Assembly (NCBI GenBank): GCA_022577435.1
Contig: JAKOON010000027.1
Location: 3,122,122-3,186,121 of the forward strand
Direction of reading: 5' to 3'
From: Embiotoca jacksoni
Lineage: Eukaryota; Chordata; Actinopteri; Embiotocidae
Length of the DNA: 64,000 nt
Shown: positions 62,711 through 64,000 of the stretch, piece after piece
How positions within the stretch are numbered: the stretch's first letter is position 1
Layout: every line of letters begins with the position of its first letter
The notes under the pieces: model-generated
Seen by the model: the letters and a program-made list of their open reading frames with translations, nothing else
What the model was told of the DNA's origin: nothing
The model's database searches: none
Made by a program: the position numbers and the translations under genes

Positions 62711-63434
62711 ATCTGAGGGGTAACACGAATGATAAAATCCACTCCCCACCTGCCCTCCTCGGTGCCGGCGCCGTGTCCGGGGCCTGCCGACTCCACGACC
62801 GCGCCAGACGTCTCGCTTCTCCAGCCTGGAACTGAACACAGGTCTTTTTCTGCTTGCCGTACTTGTTCGAGGATGACATTCACCCTCTCCTCCGTCATCT
62901 CCTCGTCCTCCACGCCTCCCTCCAGCTTTATGTCCTCCAGCAGACTCTGCAGCCTCTCCTGGGTCATCTCCTCTTCCTCCTCCTTTCCGTTTCCGGCACC
63001 AGCGACCTCCTCTTTGAGGTTTGCTCCCTGACTCTCTGCAACAACCCCTCGCCATGCTACCGGTTCTTCTGGCCGCTTCCCCGGTTGCTCTCCCGACCTT
63101 CTGTCGTTATCCGGCCTCTCGTGACAAACCGGCCCCGTTTTTTCTTCCGCAGTCGTTCCTCTTCCTCCGCCGGTCAAGGATGTGTCTTCGGCCCCAACGA
63201 TGGGCGGCTCCCGGGCGCTGGAGCCCGGGGCCGGGGCCACCGTGAGGGGGTCGCTGCTGGAGGTACTGGTGGTCTGAGTGAGAGAGAGGTCGCTAGGTCT
63301 AGTTAGCGTGGTCTTGCTAGGGGACTCTACGCTAGCGTCGAACTCGCTAAAGAAGACGTCGGAGCGCAGCGGGGTGGGGGGCTCGTAGTTGAGGGCTGAG
63401 GGGGTTTGCAGCTCCAGATCTATATTGTCGTATC
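59183..63434 (-). CDS. ank1: Ankyrin, C-terminal exons (partial, ANK1-like)
   Basis: The last exons of an ankyrin gene, whose 5' part lies beyond the right edge. Exons: 63434-62750, 62605-62413, 62098-62015, 60564-60481, 60277-60020 and 59230-59183; phases agree. Alternatively the exon starting at 60277 reads through to its own stop at 59996. Ankyrins tie membrane proteins to the spectrin skeleton, and this part is the C-terminal regulatory region after the death domain. Diagnostic pieces are EEMTEERVNVILEQVRQAEK, TVTTRVYRRRVILK and NIPGESVTEEQFTDEDGN followed by KVIRKVVRRV, which best match ANK1 (NIPGE-VTEEQFTDE-GN). The first exon is Ser/Pro/Glu-rich. A Gly-rich run and a basic segment (KGGKGKKRGKRSRHG) follow in the 60277 exon. 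The paralogue call rests on recalled motifs only. The long TG/CA-derived frames across it are spurious. Confidence 0.82.
61781..61832. repeat. (CA)n microsatellite in ankyrin intron
   Basis: About 26 uninterrupted CA units. Confidence 0.9.
61940..62014. repeat. (CA)n microsatellite abutting an ankyrin 5' splice site
   Basis: About 37 CA units on the plus strand, so (GT)n in the transcript. It begins exactly at the donor dinucleotide of the ankyrin exon 62098-62015. Confidence 0.9.
62673..62708. repeat. (GT)n microsatellite in ankyrin intron
   Basis: About 18 GT units on the plus strand, about 40 bp from the donor of the exon ending at 62750. Confidence 0.9.
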
Positions 63435-63768
63435 CTGGGTGGATGGCAGGAGTGAAAGGATTAGAGGATCGAAGAGGGAGGGAGGGGAGAGATAAAAGAA
63501 GGGAGGAAAGGGGGGAGGAGGGGGGGAGGACAGGAAGGGGGAGGACAGGTAAAGTGGTGGAGGTGATGAAATGAGAAACACTGGTAACATTTAAGGGTAC
63601 CATGTGTTCAGAAGTCACAGGTGTAACCAAGGTTGCATTAATAGCTGCAGAACAAACTGTAAACGACAATATCACCCCGCGAAGATATTGTGAACGTTTT
63701 AGCGAGCAGCTGTCCGTTTACACATCCAGCAACATCAGTATTCATTTAAGAGTTCAGTTTGTGTCCAT

Positions 63769-64000
63769 CTGATGAATGTGAGTCCAATACCTACCCTCCG
63801 ATAACTCTACTAATAAAGCTGCTAAATCTGTATTTTTGCTCGTTGCTAAGATCTTTTGTCTGGTGCTCGGTAGGACACTCGGTGGTACACTGCCTACCCA
63901 GCACCAAATGACAGATAAATATATAAATATTTCTCTCAGGAGTTGCTGGAGATCAAACCAGAGCTAAAAGGGGAGTGAATATTGGACTTGCATTCATCAG
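63769..64000. mobile_element. Short element with 21-bp inverted ends
   Basis: Positions 63769-63789 match the reverse complement of 63980-64000 at 19 of 21 bases, with further partial matches inward. They enclose about 190 bp without a coding frame, as in a MITE-like non-autonomous element. Its right part resembles the repeat at 21256-21312. It lies in an ankyrin intron and reaches the window edge, so the outer boundary is uncertain. Confidence 0.5.

Noticed and set aside
1..64000. CRISPR arrays, operons or prokaryotic or viral gene clusters
   Set aside because: No spaced palindromic repeat arrays, polycistronic layout or viral structural genes were seen. All supported genes are spliced or vertebrate-type.

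Overview
The window looks like nuclear DNA of a ray-finned fish, most likely a percomorph teleost. The evidence is intron-containing vertebrate genes with small introns, GC-rich coding exons in AT-rich intergenic DNA, many (CA)n and homopolymer tracts, degenerate teleost interspersed repeats, and a C2H2 zinc-finger gene whose N-terminal leader is typical of fish families. All gene calls come from reading exons, splice sites and protein motifs by eye. No database search was possible.

Layout. 1-16.3 kb: a gene-free stretch with repeats. 16.3-18.9 kb: arl4d (minus), one coding exon plus a likely 5' noncoding exon at a CpG/CRE promoter. 20.8-24.1 kb: tmem106a (minus, 7 coding exons). 28.4-39.3 kb: nbr1 (minus, 22 coding exons, 1093 aa), an autophagy receptor with PB1, ZZ, coiled coil, FW, LIR and UBA regions. 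39.3-39.6 kb: a 300-bp divergent promoter shared with psme3 (plus, 10 coding exons, 256 aa, proteasome activator PA28-gamma). 44.9-50.5 kb: two complete glucose-6-phosphatase catalytic genes head to head (minus 44946-46846, plus 47970-50466). 52.8-56.5 kb: a C2H2 zinc-finger gene (plus), with a small antisense ORF just upstream and a decayed, out-of-frame finger at its 3' end. 59.2-63.4 kb: the last exons of an ankyrin gene (minus, ANK1-like), which continues beyond the right edge. 63.8-64.0 kb: a short element with inverted ends.

The arl4d-tmem106a-nbr1 order matches human 17q21. psme3 and g6pc1 also lie on human 17q21, but there they are not directly next to NBR1, whose neighbour is BRCA1. 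No BRCA1 coding exon was recognised here.

The strongest observation is a 240-bp tract in the last exon of the two inverted g6pc copies. It differs at 2 positions with no synonymous difference in about 80 codons, while the rest of the genes is clearly diverged. This is a signature of recent gene conversion. Others are a GC-AG intron and two consecutive micro-exons in nbr1, a perfect NRF1-type site in the nbr1/psme3 promoter, an internal duplication in the zinc-finger gene whose second copy has lost zinc-binding cysteines, an ankyrin 5' splice site that runs straight into a (GT)n microsatellite, and loss of the ER dilysine signal in one g6pc copy. I found no convincing wholly new system; the window is mainly a conserved vertebrate syntenic block with lineage-specific remodelling.
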